NCBI GenBank assembly: GCA_043820655.1
Contig: JBDRDO010000059.1
Location: forward strand, 1 to 55,949
Origin: JAZDEL01 sp043820655
GTDB lineage: Archaea > Iainarchaeota > Iainarchaeia > Iainarchaeales > JAZDEL01
DNA length: 55,949 nt
Direction: 5' to 3'
Below the pieces are notes generated by a model. The model saw only the letters and a program-made list of their open reading frames with translations. It searched no databases and had not been told where the DNA came from. Position 1 is the stretch's first letter. Each line of letters starts with the position of its first letter. The translations under genes and the position numbers were made by a program. This document shows, one piece after another, positions 40,402 to 48,842 of the stretch.

Positions 40402-41048
40402 GCCGCACAGCGGGCATTGAAAAAATACTGCGCGTAATGCGCGCGGAAGCGGGGAATAGTGCGGCAGTGGTTTCACTGCGCACCCCTTTTCAGGTGCTTG
40501 TCTCAACTGTGCTTAGCGCAAGGACAAGGGATGAAAATACTGCAAGGGCTTCCGCACAATTATTTTCAAAATTTGGCACGCCCTCGGCAATTGCGGGGGC
40601 AAGGCTGAGTGAAATTGGGCGGCTTATAAAGCCAAGCGGATTTTACAAAACAAAGGCGAGGAATATAAAAAAACTCGCACGCGAACTGCTGGAGCGGTTT
40701 GATGGGGAAGTTCCGCAGGGCATTGAGGCCCTCATAACGCTTCCCGGAGTGGGAAGGAAAACCGCAAACTGCGTTTTGGTTTACGCCTTTGGGAAGCCGG
40801 CAATCCCCGTTGATGTGCATGTGCACAGGATTTCAAACAGGCTCGGCCTTGTGGAAACGCGGGCGCCGGAGGAAACCGAGATTGCACTTATGAAAGCCGT
40901 GCCAAAGAGGCACTGGATTGAAATAAATAATCTGATGGTTAAATTCGGGCAGAGGGTTTGCAGGCCTGTTGCGCCCCATTGTGCGCAGTGCGGGTTGATG
41001 AAGGATTGCAACTATGGCAAATTAAATGTGCCTTCAGCCCATGCCTGA
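40398..41048 (+). CDS. nth: Endonuclease III
   Basis: DNA glycosylase/AP lyase for oxidised pyrimidines. TPFQVLVSTVLSARTRDENT, helix-hairpin-helix LPGVGRKTANCVL with the catalytic Lys, VDVHVHRISNRLGL with the catalytic Asp, and the [4Fe-4S] loop C-x6-C-x2-C-x5-C near the C-terminus (CRPVAPHCAQCGLMKDC). Its ATG overlaps the dehydrogenase stop as ATGA. Convergent overlap of 15 bases with the isomerase gene. Confidence 0.94.
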   Translation: MSRTAGIEKILRVMRAEAGNSAAVVSLRTPFQVLVSTVLSARTRDENTARASAQLFSKFGTPSAIAGARLSEIGRLIKPSGFYKTKARNIKKLARELLERFDGEVPQGIEALITLPGVGRKTANCVLVYAFGKPAIPVDVHVHRISNRLGLVETRAPEETEIALMKAVPKRHWIEINNLMVKFGQRVCRPVAPHCAQCGLMKDCNYGKLNVPSAHA

Positions 41049-41699
41049 AACAAGTTCACGCAGTGCCTTTTCGGGATGTTTAGATTTTACGACTGCGGAG
41101 GCGACAAACACGCCAGCAGCGCCGAGTTCAATGCTTTTTGAAACATCCTCCCGCGCGTTTATTCCTGCGCCCGCAATTACGGGGATTTTTGCGATTTTGG
41201 AAACAGCGTCAATCGCGGAGGTTATTATTTCGGGCTTTGCCGTTGAAACTGAAAGTGTGCCGCCTATTAATTCAGGGGGCTCAATTGCGATAAGGTCGGG
41301 CTTGAATTTTGCAAGCACTGCCGCGCGTTTGGGGGTTTCGGCGCATAACATTATTTTAAGGCCTGCTTCACGTGCGCGGTTAACACACCGTTCAACAAAT
41401 TCATTGTCCTGCTTGTCCTCCGCGTGGTTTGTTATTGTGCCTGCGGCACCGGCATTCTTTATTGCCTCGGGCATGTTTTTCCCGGTGTTTGAGCCGAAAT
41501 TAACAGGGTCAATATGCTGGGCGAAAATTTCAATGCCGACTGCGGATGCCACAGCATGTAAATCAACCGCCTGAACAACAGGGATTATTTTATGCCCTGT
41601 TTCATGCGAAACCTTTTCCGCGATTTTTGCGAGTTCAATAGCACGCTTTCCCGTTGCCTGTTCATAAGTCTTGAAATTCAGGAAGAACACGGGTTTCAT
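41034..41699 (-). CDS. tpiA: Triosephosphate isomerase, archaeal type
   Basis: 221 residues, the short tetrameric archaeal type. VFFLNFKTYEQATG with the substrate Lys, AQHIDPVNFG, TITNHAE with the catalytic His, AIEPPELIGGT with the catalytic Glu, VIAGAGI and GAAGVFVASAVV with the phosphate loop. Interconverts dihydroxyacetone phosphate and glyceraldehyde-3-phosphate. Divergent from rel. Confidence 0.94.
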   Translation of the reverse strand: MKPVFFLNFKTYEQATGKRAIELAKIAEKVSHETGHKIIPVVQAVDLHAVASAVGIEIFAQHIDPVNFGSNTGKNMPEAIKNAGAAGTITNHAEDKQDNEFVERCVNRAREAGLKIMLCAETPKRAAVLAKFKPDLIAIEPPELIGGTLSVSTAKPEIITSAIDAVSKIAKIPVIAGAGINAREDVSKSIELGAAGVFVASAVVKSKHPEKALRELVSGMG

Positions 41700-41845
41700 A
41701 AAACCATAAAAGGAGCAACAAATTAAAAGCGTTCTGCTTGGGAAATTGAGGTGTTTGGGGCATTTTGTAACTGCGGCAAATTACGGAAACGCATAAAATA
41801 TAAAGCAATATAAAGCAATCGCAGGCTTAATTTCTAAAAGAGAGC

Positions 41846-43762
41846 ATGTTTCCGACAAGGCCGCTTTTAGATGAGACTATTTCACATGTCAGGCAGCACT
41901 ACCCCGCCCCTGATATCCAGGTAATAAAGGACGCATATGCATTTGCAAATGAAATTTATGTCGGAGGGAAAACCCCCGCGGGGAGGCAGTTCATAATGCA
42001 CCCGCTTGGCACGGCAAAAATTGTTGCAGAAATGGGGGGGGATGAAAAGGCGGTTGCCGCGGCAATGCTCCATAATGCATGGGCCACTGAAGTGCATGAC
42101 GCCGGTGGAATGACATTAACAACCAAAAAAAATGTGGAGGAACGGTTCGGCAGCGAGATTACGGCATTGATTGACAATGTCCTGAAGGAGAGTGCGCTGG
42201 AGGAGAAATACGCAAAAAAGCTTTCAAACACACTGGTGGCAAAACTAATCATGGCTTCAATGAAGGACAGGCGCGGATTTCTTATAAAACTTGCCGCAAG
42301 GCTGGACATGCTGAGGGAGGCGGGAGATTGGGGAGAAGAAGAAAGGGCGCAAATAGCGGACAAATCCCTTCAGGTTTTTGCGCCGATTTCAAACAGGCTT
42401 GGCATTTACCAGATAAAGGATGAGTTTGAGGACCTTGGCTTTAAGTACAGTCAGCCTGAAGAGTACAATAAACTTGCGGGCATGATGGAGGAAGTGGTTT
42501 CAAGAAGCGAAAGGCACCTTCTGGAGGCGGAGGATATGCTTCAAAAAAAGCTTTCAACCGCGGGAATATCCGCGGAAATAACCCATAGGGAAAAAGCAGT
42601 GTACAGCGTTTACATGAAAATGAAGCGCAAGAACTGCAAATTCAGCGAAATATACGATCTGCTGGGGATAAGGATTATAACAAAAAGCGTAAAGGACTGC
42701 TACGTTGTTTTGGGGCTGGTGCATGCGCAATGGGAGCATATTAAGGAGGAGTTTAACGATTACATAGCAAAACCCAAACAGAACAACTACCAGTCAATAC
42801 AGACAACTATAATCGGCCCTGTGGAAACACCTATAGAAATCCAGATACGGACAGGAGAGATGCACAGGCTGGCGGAACTTGGCTTTGCCGCGGACTGGAA
42901 ATACGGAAGCATTGTCGGGGAGGACAGGTATGAGAAAAGGCTGTACTGGCTTAAGCAGCTTTTTGACTGGGAAAGGCAGGCGAAAAACCCAAGTTACGGC
43001 GGGTTTGAAATAAATTACAAGGGGGACATAATTGTGGCGCTTACCCCCGAGGGGCTGCCTGTTGAATTGCCTTCCGGCGCAACAGTCCTTGATTTTGCAT
43101 ATGCAATACACAGCGGGCTTGGCAGCAGGTGCAGGGGCGCCAGGGTAAATGAGGAAATGGTTTCACTTAAACATGCGCTGAAGAACCTTGACATTGTTGA
43201 AATAATTGCCTCTAAAAACCATCAGGCAAACAGTGGCTGGCTGGGCATAGCCAAAACCGCAAAGGCAAGGAAAAAAATAAGGGCGGCACTTAAAATCAAG
43301 CCCGGAACTGCGGGAGAAACAAGTATCGGCGGGAAAGTCACAATAGACGATGGGAATTACAAGGTAAGGCTTGCAAGATGCTGCAACCCCGTGCCAGGGG
43401 ATGAGATTGCGGGGTATACGTCCACGAACAGGAAAATATCTGTGCACAGGAAAACATGCAAAGAAATTGAAAAGGCAAACGGCAGGCTATGCCATGTTGA
43501 GATTGAATGGGGCAGCGGCACGGAAACCGATTACTCTGCAAATTTGTGCGTAGAAGCGAAGGAGGGTTTTGCCGTTGTGTCGGAACTGCTCTCGGTTTTT
43601 TCAAAACAGAAGGTGCAGGTAATTTCCGGCGGGCTTCAGAGCGCAAACAATAATATTGCGAAGTATCTTTTTAACATAAAAATAAATAACATGGATGAGC
43701 TGAATAAAATAGTTTCAATGGTTGGGAAAATAAGAGGCATCAGGAAAGTCTGGAGGGAATAA
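41846..43762 (+). CDS. rel: Full-length RelA/SpoT homolog, hydrolase site degenerate
   Basis: 638 residues with the whole long-RSH plan. HD domain (about 20-180): the H-D motif is MLHNAWATEV where D-V-V-E-D-T is usual, and the later A-D-R-L-H-N is AARLDML, so pppGpp hydrolysis is probably lost. Synthetase (about 215-345): YDLLGIRIITKSVKDCYVVL, DYIAKPKQNNYQSIQT and PIEIQIRTGEMHRLAE with key residues kept. TGS domain (about 385-445): GATVLDFAYAIHSGLG. Zinc-finger region RLARCCNPVPGDEIAG and KTCKEI, then an ACT domain. Likely a (p)ppGpp synthase, rare in archaea. TATA-like ataaaatataaag upstream. Confidence 0.92.
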   Translation: MFPTRPLLDETISHVRQHYPAPDIQVIKDAYAFANEIYVGGKTPAGRQFIMHPLGTAKIVAEMGGDEKAVAAAMLHNAWATEVHDAGGMTLTTKKNVEERFGSEITALIDNVLKESALEEKYAKKLSNTLVAKLIMASMKDRRGFLIKLAARLDMLREAGDWGEEERAQIADKSLQVFAPISNRLGIYQIKDEFEDLGFKYSQPEEYNKLAGMMEEVVSRSERHLLEAEDMLQKKLSTAGISAEITHREKAVYSVYMKMKRKNCKFSEIYDLLGIRIITKSVKDCYVVLGLVHAQWEHIKEEFNDYIAKPKQNNYQSIQTTIIGPVETPIEIQIRTGEMHRLAELGFAADWKYGSIVGEDRYEKRLYWLKQLFDWERQAKNPSYGGFEINYKGDIIVALTPEGLPVELPSGATVLDFAYAIHSGLGSRCRGARVNEEMVSLKHALKNLDIVEIIASKNHQANSGWLGIAKTAKARKKIRAALKIKPGTAGETSIGGKVTIDDGNYKVRLARCCNPVPGDEIAGYTSTNRKISVHRKTCKEIEKANGRLCHVEIEWGSGTETDYSANLCVEAKEGFAVVSELLSVFSKQKVQVISGGLQSANNNIAKYLFNIKINNMDELNKIVSMVGKIRGIRKVWRE

Positions 43763-44896
43763 CTATTCCGCCCTGAGCGCATCAACAGGGTCCATTTTCG
43801 AGGCGGCATATGCGGGATAAAATCCCGCGAAAACGCCTATAAACAGGGCAAAGAAAAAAGCCTGCAGAATCAGCGCAGGGCTTACCAGTGTTGTGAGCCC
43901 TGCAACATCCTGTATAAGGCCTGCACCTATAATTCCAAAAATAATTCCCAGTATTCCGCCGAAAATTCCTATAAGCGCGGATTCATAAAGTATCATTTTC
44001 ATTATGTCGTTATTTGTCCAGCCCACCGCTTTCAGCGAGCCTATTTCCTGAAAGCGCTCAACAACACTCATCAGCATTGTGTTGAGGATGCCTACGCCGG
44101 CAACAATTGCCGCGATTGCCGCAACCGCCCCGACAAGGAGGCGGAGGCTGCCAAGCACATCCCCGATCTGACTTGAGAAATCACTCGCCGAGCGCGCCAT
44201 CAGGTCATCCCCGTATTTGAAATTAATTATTTTTGCTATTTTCTGGTCGTCTTCGGGGGTGCGGAGTGAGAGGCTGTATTGTGTCACTTTTCCGTTTGCA
44301 AAGCCGACCAAATCGCGGAGGTCATCAATCGGCATTATCATTACGGTGTTAAGGATTGACGAGCCTGTTTCATACGTCCCCATTATTTTGAATGCCTTGC
44401 CGTTTATCTTAATCCTGTTCCCGACAAATTTGTCATTGTCCTCGGCATACTGCTTGGAGATAAGGACTGCCTTTGTGTCGCCTGCCTTGAGCTCCCTGCC
44501 GCTTACAATCTCTCCCGAAAAGCCCGCGGCGCCTTTCATTTTTTGCCCTTCAAGACCGATGCCAATAAGCCTTGTTGGTACGCCGGTCAGGCTGCCTGAT
44601 TTCCCGTCAACTGAATTTGCAAGCGCAACTATTGTCGGCACCGCCGATTCAACGCCGGGAATTGCCTCAAGCTTTGATCCATAGGATATGTCAATTTCGG
44701 AAAAAATGCCGATCTGCCCCTCCTCAAATATTGTGACGCCCTGCATGTTTGAGAATGCGTTTTCAACTTCCCCCACCATGCCGTCCACAACCGATACCAT
44801 GGTTATTATTGCGGCAACGCCTATGACTATTCCGAGAAGGGAGAGCACCGCGCGGCTCTTATTTCTGAAGATATTCAAAACAGCGACCTTTATCAT
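43763..44896 (-). CDS. ABC transporter permease, MacB/FtsX type (second)
   Basis: 377 residues: one N-terminal helix after VAVLNIFRNKSRAVLSLLGI, a periplasmic-type domain (MacB-PCD, about 45-245), then three helices with the FtsX motif ERFQEIGSLKAVGWTNNDIM. Pairs with the ATPase upstream. Its paralog at 45606-46742 lies on the other side of the ATPase gene, so the transporter may be a heterodimer. It is the last gene of the operon and converges with rel, ending one base away. Confidence 0.9.
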   Translation of the reverse strand: MIKVAVLNIFRNKSRAVLSLLGIVIGVAAIITMVSVVDGMVGEVENAFSNMQGVTIFEEGQIGIFSEIDISYGSKLEAIPGVESAVPTIVALANSVDGKSGSLTGVPTRLIGIGLEGQKMKGAAGFSGEIVSGRELKAGDTKAVLISKQYAEDNDKFVGNRIKINGKAFKIMGTYETGSSILNTVMIMPIDDLRDLVGFANGKVTQYSLSLRTPEDDQKIAKIINFKYGDDLMARSASDFSSQIGDVLGSLRLLVGAVAAIAAIVAGVGILNTMLMSVVERFQEIGSLKAVGWTNNDIMKMILYESALIGIFGGILGIIFGIIGAGLIQDVAGLTTLVSPALILQAFFFALFIGVFAGFYPAYAASKMDPVDALRAE

Positions 44897-44911
44897 GGAA
44901 TCACGGCAGGA

Positions 44912-45604
44912 TTATTTTTTCACGCGGCTCTTAGACCTGATTGAATCTATTTTTCCGTCCTTTAAATGGTATTGCCTGGTTGCATAGCGCAGCAAATCCT
45001 CATCATGCGTTACAATCACAAAAGTTTTGTTTTCCTCCTTATTGAGCCTGCGCATCTCGCGGACAATCTTGTCGCCTGTTGCGGAATCAAGATTGCCTGT
45101 CGGCTCGTCCGCAAATATTATTTCAGGGTTGTTTATAAGCGAGCGCGCTATTGATACGCGCTGGCGCTCACCCCCTGAAAGTTCTGTCGGCTTATGGAAC
45201 ATGCGCTCGCCAAGACCCATCTGGCGCAGCAGGGCCTTTGCCTTTTCCGCAACCTCCTCGGGCTGGCGGTTTGTCGGTTCTGTAGGGATGATTACGTTTT
45301 CAAGCGCGTTAAGTGTGGGGATTAAATTAAATGCCTGAAAAACAAAGCCTATTTTCTCGCGCCTTATCATTGCAAGGTGCCAGTCCTCAAGCACTGATAT
45401 GTTCCTGCCGCCAATATGGACCGAGCCGGACGTGGGATGGTCCAGTGCGCCGAGAATGTGCATAAGCGTGCTTTTCCCCGAACCGCTGGGTCCGACAATA
45501 ATCACGAAGTCCCCCTTATTTATTTTCAAAGAAACCCCCCTGAGTGCGTGCACAGTGGTTGTGCCCATTTTGTACTGCTTGGTTATGTTTTTGGCTTCTA
45601 TCAT
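44912..45604 (-). CDS. ABC transporter ATP-binding protein, LolD/MacB type
   Basis: 230 residues. Walker A GPSGSGKSTL, Q-loop VFQAFNLIPTL, signature LSGGERQRVSIARSL, Walker B IIFADEPTGNLDS and H-loop VIVTHDEDLL. This is the mechanotransmission class that powers MacB/LolCDE/FtsEX transporters. ATG 45604 overlaps no gene but sits one base from the preceding permease stop, so the operon is tight. Confidence 0.95.
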   Translation of the reverse strand: MIEAKNITKQYKMGTTTVHALRGVSLKINKGDFVIIVGPSGSGKSTLMHILGALDHPTSGSVHIGGRNISVLEDWHLAMIRREKIGFVFQAFNLIPTLNALENVIIPTEPTNRQPEEVAEKAKALLRQMGLGERMFHKPTELSGGERQRVSIARSLINNPEIIFADEPTGNLDSATGDKIVREMRRLNKEENKTFVIVTHDEDLLRYATRQYHLKDGKIDSIRSKSRVKK

Positions 45605-45605
45605 T

Positions 45606-46742
45606 TTATCTCCCCCCTCTTATCGCATGCACAGGGTCAAGGCGCGAGGCGCGTATTGCGGGATAAACTCCTGCAATCAACCCTATAAGGAATGCAAAGC
45701 CGAAAGCCTGAAAAACCAATGGCATTGTTATTGCATAACTGAGGCCGAATGCCTGCTCAAGGAAAACATCCGCAAGGAAACCCAGGACAAGGCCGAAAAC
45801 CCCGCCAAGCATGCCGAGGAACATTGATTCATAAAGGATCATGCGCATTATGTCCAGATTTGTCCAGCCCACTGCCTTCAGTGCACCTATTTCCTTTGTG
45901 CGCTCCATTATGCTCATCAGGATTGTGTTTATTATGCCAATACCCCCCACTATTGCGGAAATTCCCGCAATGAAGAACACAAGCAGCCTGAAGTTGCCAA
46001 GTACATCCCCCATCTGGTCTGAGAAGTCTGAAGACGTGTACGCCTCAAGGTCATCCCTGAACCTGAAGTTTATTTCCTGTGTAACGCGCTTATCCATGGA
46101 AGGGTCGGTAAGGCTCATGTAGAAATCGTTCACCTTATCGTCAGGAAATCCCGAAAGGTCGCGTGCGTCCTCTATGCTCATCACAACCATGCTGCCAAGC
46201 AAATCCGAGCCTGCACGGTAAATTCCCTTTACCTTGAATTTTTTCCCGTCAATCTTAAATGTGCTGCCGGGGAATTTGCTATATTCGTCCGCAATCTGAT
46301 TGCCAAGGACAACGTATCCGGTGTCGCCCGGGCGCAGGAATGCTCCCTGCTCTATTTCCCCGACCCATGGATTGCCGCCCATTAAGATGTATTTTCTGAC
46401 ATCAAGGCCGTATATTGCGGTGCTCATCATGTTTGAGACTGAGCCGCCCTCCAGCGAGGATGGGACAATCCATATCTCAGGCATTACATATTTGACACCC
46501 TGCACTGATTTCAGTTTTGATTCGTATGAGGCGTCAACCTTTGAGAGGGTCTGGTCAAGGGCGTCCTTTTCCATCACATAAACGCCCTGAAACTGACCTA
46601 TGACATCATTTATTTCACCATAAATTCCGTCAACAATTGAGACAAGGACAATTATTGAGGCAACGCCTATGATTATGCCAAGCAATGCAAGGCCTGTGCG
46701 GCTCTTCCTCCTGAAAAGGTTTAGAAAAGATAACTTAATCAT
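45606..46742 (-). CDS. ABC transporter permease, MacB/FtsX type (first)
   Basis: 378 residues with the same layout as its paralog: LSFLNLFRRKSRTGLALLGI and helix 1, an extracytoplasmic MacB-PCD domain, and three C-terminal helices around ERTKEIGALKAVGWTNLDIM. The two permeases are clearly paralogous across the full length. The exported CARDB-like protein gene lies directly upstream. Confidence 0.9.
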   Translation of the reverse strand: MIKLSFLNLFRRKSRTGLALLGIIIGVASIIVLVSIVDGIYGEINDVIGQFQGVYVMEKDALDQTLSKVDASYESKLKSVQGVKYVMPEIWIVPSSLEGGSVSNMMSTAIYGLDVRKYILMGGNPWVGEIEQGAFLRPGDTGYVVLGNQIADEYSKFPGSTFKIDGKKFKVKGIYRAGSDLLGSMVVMSIEDARDLSGFPDDKVNDFYMSLTDPSMDKRVTQEINFRFRDDLEAYTSSDFSDQMGDVLGNFRLLVFFIAGISAIVGGIGIINTILMSIMERTKEIGALKAVGWTNLDIMRMILYESMFLGMLGGVFGLVLGFLADVFLEQAFGLSYAITMPLVFQAFGFAFLIGLIAGVYPAIRASRLDPVHAIRGGR

Positions 46743-46763
46743 AAATATTCATTGGGCTGGGGG

Positions 46764-47993
46764 CTATGCCTTACGCATTGCGAGCTGCCTGAAGACCATC
46801 TTTATTATGAAGTAGAGGAGCACGAGAATAATTACTATCAGGATAAGCAGGCCTATCGGCGATTCTGCAGGGCGGGGGTGTATGTAAAGATCTATACTGG
46901 TCTGGATTTTCTGTTCCTCGTTGAGCTCATCACGATAGGTTATGAGTATAGGGACATTGCGCTCGCCAAGTTCTGCGGTCGGGCTGACAACAAGCGTGAA
47001 AAGGCCCGAGCCTGAATCATCATCATCAATGTTCCCGACATAGCTTTCAAGTATGCCCTCTATCCCGGCATCAGGAGATAGCGCAACGCGTGTTGCCTTT
47101 GCCGTTTCCTTGCCTATATTGTCAAGCTGCACCGACAGGGTGAGCGTGTCCGCCTGCATTATGCGCTTGTCATCCCCGCGGTTCTCTATTGAGAAGTCAA
47201 TTCCCGAAATTATAAGGTCGGGCCTGCCAAACAAATCAAAGGAAAAGGACTGTTTTGCGGAGGAACTGCAGTCAAGGCAGTTTGCGTCTATTTCAAAGAC
47301 ATATGTCTTGGGCGCGCCCTTGTCGGAAGCCTTAAGGGAGTAACTAACCGGCTTTGATTCATACGGCCCGATGTCGCCGAGATCTACGATTGTGTCGGAA
47401 AGTGAAATAAAGGGATCTAGGGTGCTGTTTGTTTGGGGCCTCAGGTTAACACTTACGTTCCTTGCCTCGCCGGAGCAGTTGTTTGTCACTTTCGCCATTA
47501 TTCTGAACATCTCATTTAAGTGGGGGGCATATGTGTCAAGTTTAACATCCCCGACATCAAGGCTGTAGCATTCCGTAACCAGGAGATCTGCGTCGTAGCT
47601 GTGTTCCACGGCATCATTGCCGTTTTTATATTTCAGGTTCACTGAGAACTTGTATGTTCCGGGATACGCATTCTCCCTTACCTTGAAGCGGAATACCGCG
47701 TTTTTCAGGGAACCGGGATGTATTGTGCCAAGACCCTCCTCAACATGAATTGACTCAAAATAATTCTCATTAAGGGAAAGTGTGGCAATAACCTCCTTTG
47801 CAGGGACGTTGCCGGATGTGCTCTCAATCTGCACATTGAAATTTACCGTATCTCCCGCATAAACAGTTGCAGGATTCTGTGAAAATGTATTAGCCTTAAG
47901 GAGCGTATTGTACGACTGTGCACCGGCTGTGCCTGCAATAAGCAGAAGGAGCATTGCAATTGAAAACAAAAATCTAAACTTATTGCCTTGCAT
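46764..47993 (-). CDS. Exported CARDB/NEW3-like protein with C-terminal anchor
   Basis: 409 residues: signal peptide (FLFSIAMLLLLIAGTAGAQS), three beta-sandwich domains of CARDB or NEW3 type (about 28-135, 140-245, 250-365), with Cys near 140, 172, 240 and 243, and a C-terminal membrane helix (LLILIVIILVLLYFIIKMVF) followed by a short basic tail. First gene of the MacB-like operon, where bacteria have a membrane-fusion protein, so it may play a capture or bridging role. A TATA box (48016-48024) makes it leaderless. Confidence 0.78.
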   Translation of the reverse strand: MQGNKFRFLFSIAMLLLLIAGTAGAQSYNTLLKANTFSQNPATVYAGDTVNFNVQIESTSGNVPAKEVIATLSLNENYFESIHVEEGLGTIHPGSLKNAVFRFKVRENAYPGTYKFSVNLKYKNGNDAVEHSYDADLLVTECYSLDVGDVKLDTYAPHLNEMFRIMAKVTNNCSGEARNVSVNLRPQTNSTLDPFISLSDTIVDLGDIGPYESKPVSYSLKASDKGAPKTYVFEIDANCLDCSSSAKQSFSFDLFGRPDLIISGIDFSIENRGDDKRIMQADTLTLSVQLDNIGKETAKATRVALSPDAGIEGILESYVGNIDDDDSGSGLFTLVVSPTAELGERNVPILITYRDELNEEQKIQTSIDLYIHPRPAESPIGLLILIVIILVLLYFIIKMVFRQLAMRKA

Positions 47994-48015
47994 TACAATA
48001 TAAAAAAGCGCAATT

Positions 48016-48060
48016 AATTTAAATACGGCACTATGAATGCGTGATGAAAGGTATAAATAT
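48016..48060. promoter_or_regulatory. Divergent promoters between the transporter operon and the KaiC-like gene
   Basis: Leftward: aatttaaat at 48016-48024, centred about 27 bases before the ATG at 47993. Rightward: gtataaatat at 48051-48060, centred about 34 bases before the ATG at 48090, with gtgatt as a weak SD. Both are well spaced for archaeal TATA-driven transcription. Confidence 0.55.
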
Positions 48061-48089
48061 TAGTTCAGTTCATAGTTATTCGTGATTAA

Positions 48090-48830
48090 ATGAAGCGTGT
48101 TGCCACAGGCGTTAAGGGGCTTGATGATTTAATAGAGGGCGGCCTTCCCGAGGGCAGGTCTGTTCTGCTTTCAGGGGCGTGCGGAACAGGAAAAACGATA
48201 CTTTCAATGCAGTACATATACCACGGCGCGAAGCAGTATTCCGAACCCGGGGTTTATGTGACACTTGATGAAAGGCCTGATTTGATACGGCAGGATGTGC
48301 TCAGGTTCGGCTGGGATTTAAGGAAGCTTGAGGATGAGAACCTAATGCAGATTGTTGACGGGAGCATTGCAAAACTTGGGCTGCCTAGTGACGAGGAATT
48401 TTCAATGCCTGCAACAGGATTTGACCTTGATAAATTGCTGCTTGAGATAATGCGTGTTTCGAAGAGAATAGGGGCAAAGAGGGTCGTTATTGACAGCATT
48501 CCTGCGCTGGGATTTAATTTTGAGAACGACAATGATGTGCGGAAGGCGATACTGAAGCTTAGTTATATGCTGATGCGCACGGGGGTTACTTCAATACTCA
48601 CTTCGGAGGTGCAGGAGGGCGAAAACAAGTTCGGCAAGTATGGAGTAGAGGAGTATGTTGTTGACGGAGTCATAGTTCTGCACTATGTGGGAATTGGCGC
48701 GCAGAGCAACAGGACTTTACACATAAGGAAGATGCGGGCAACAAACCATTCCGAGGATCTGCACCCGATAAAAATAACAAACAAGGGAATGGTTGTGCAC
48801 AAAATAGAGGAAGATTATAAGGACACTTAA
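48090..48830 (+). CDS. KaiC-like single-domain RecA-fold ATPase
   Basis: 246 residues. GVKGLDDLIEGGLPEGRSVL leading into Walker A SGACGTGKT, VYVTLDERPDLIRQDVLRFG, Walker B RVVIDSIPALG and the C-terminal VDGVIVLHY / LHIRKMRATNHS strand. These are the marks of the archaeal KaiC/GvpD group, ATPases often linked to signalling or motility. The first residue after GS in the P-loop is Ala and there is only one KaiC domain. It converges on the prenyl synthase gene. Confidence 0.9.
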   Translation: MKRVATGVKGLDDLIEGGLPEGRSVLLSGACGTGKTILSMQYIYHGAKQYSEPGVYVTLDERPDLIRQDVLRFGWDLRKLEDENLMQIVDGSIAKLGLPSDEEFSMPATGFDLDKLLLEIMRVSKRIGAKRVVIDSIPALGFNFENDNDVRKAILKLSYMLMRTGVTSILTSEVQEGENKFGKYGVEEYVVDGVIVLHYVGIGAQSNRTLHIRKMRATNHSEDLHPIKITNKGMVVHKIEEDYKDT

Positions 48831-48842
48831 GTTAAGCGAAAA

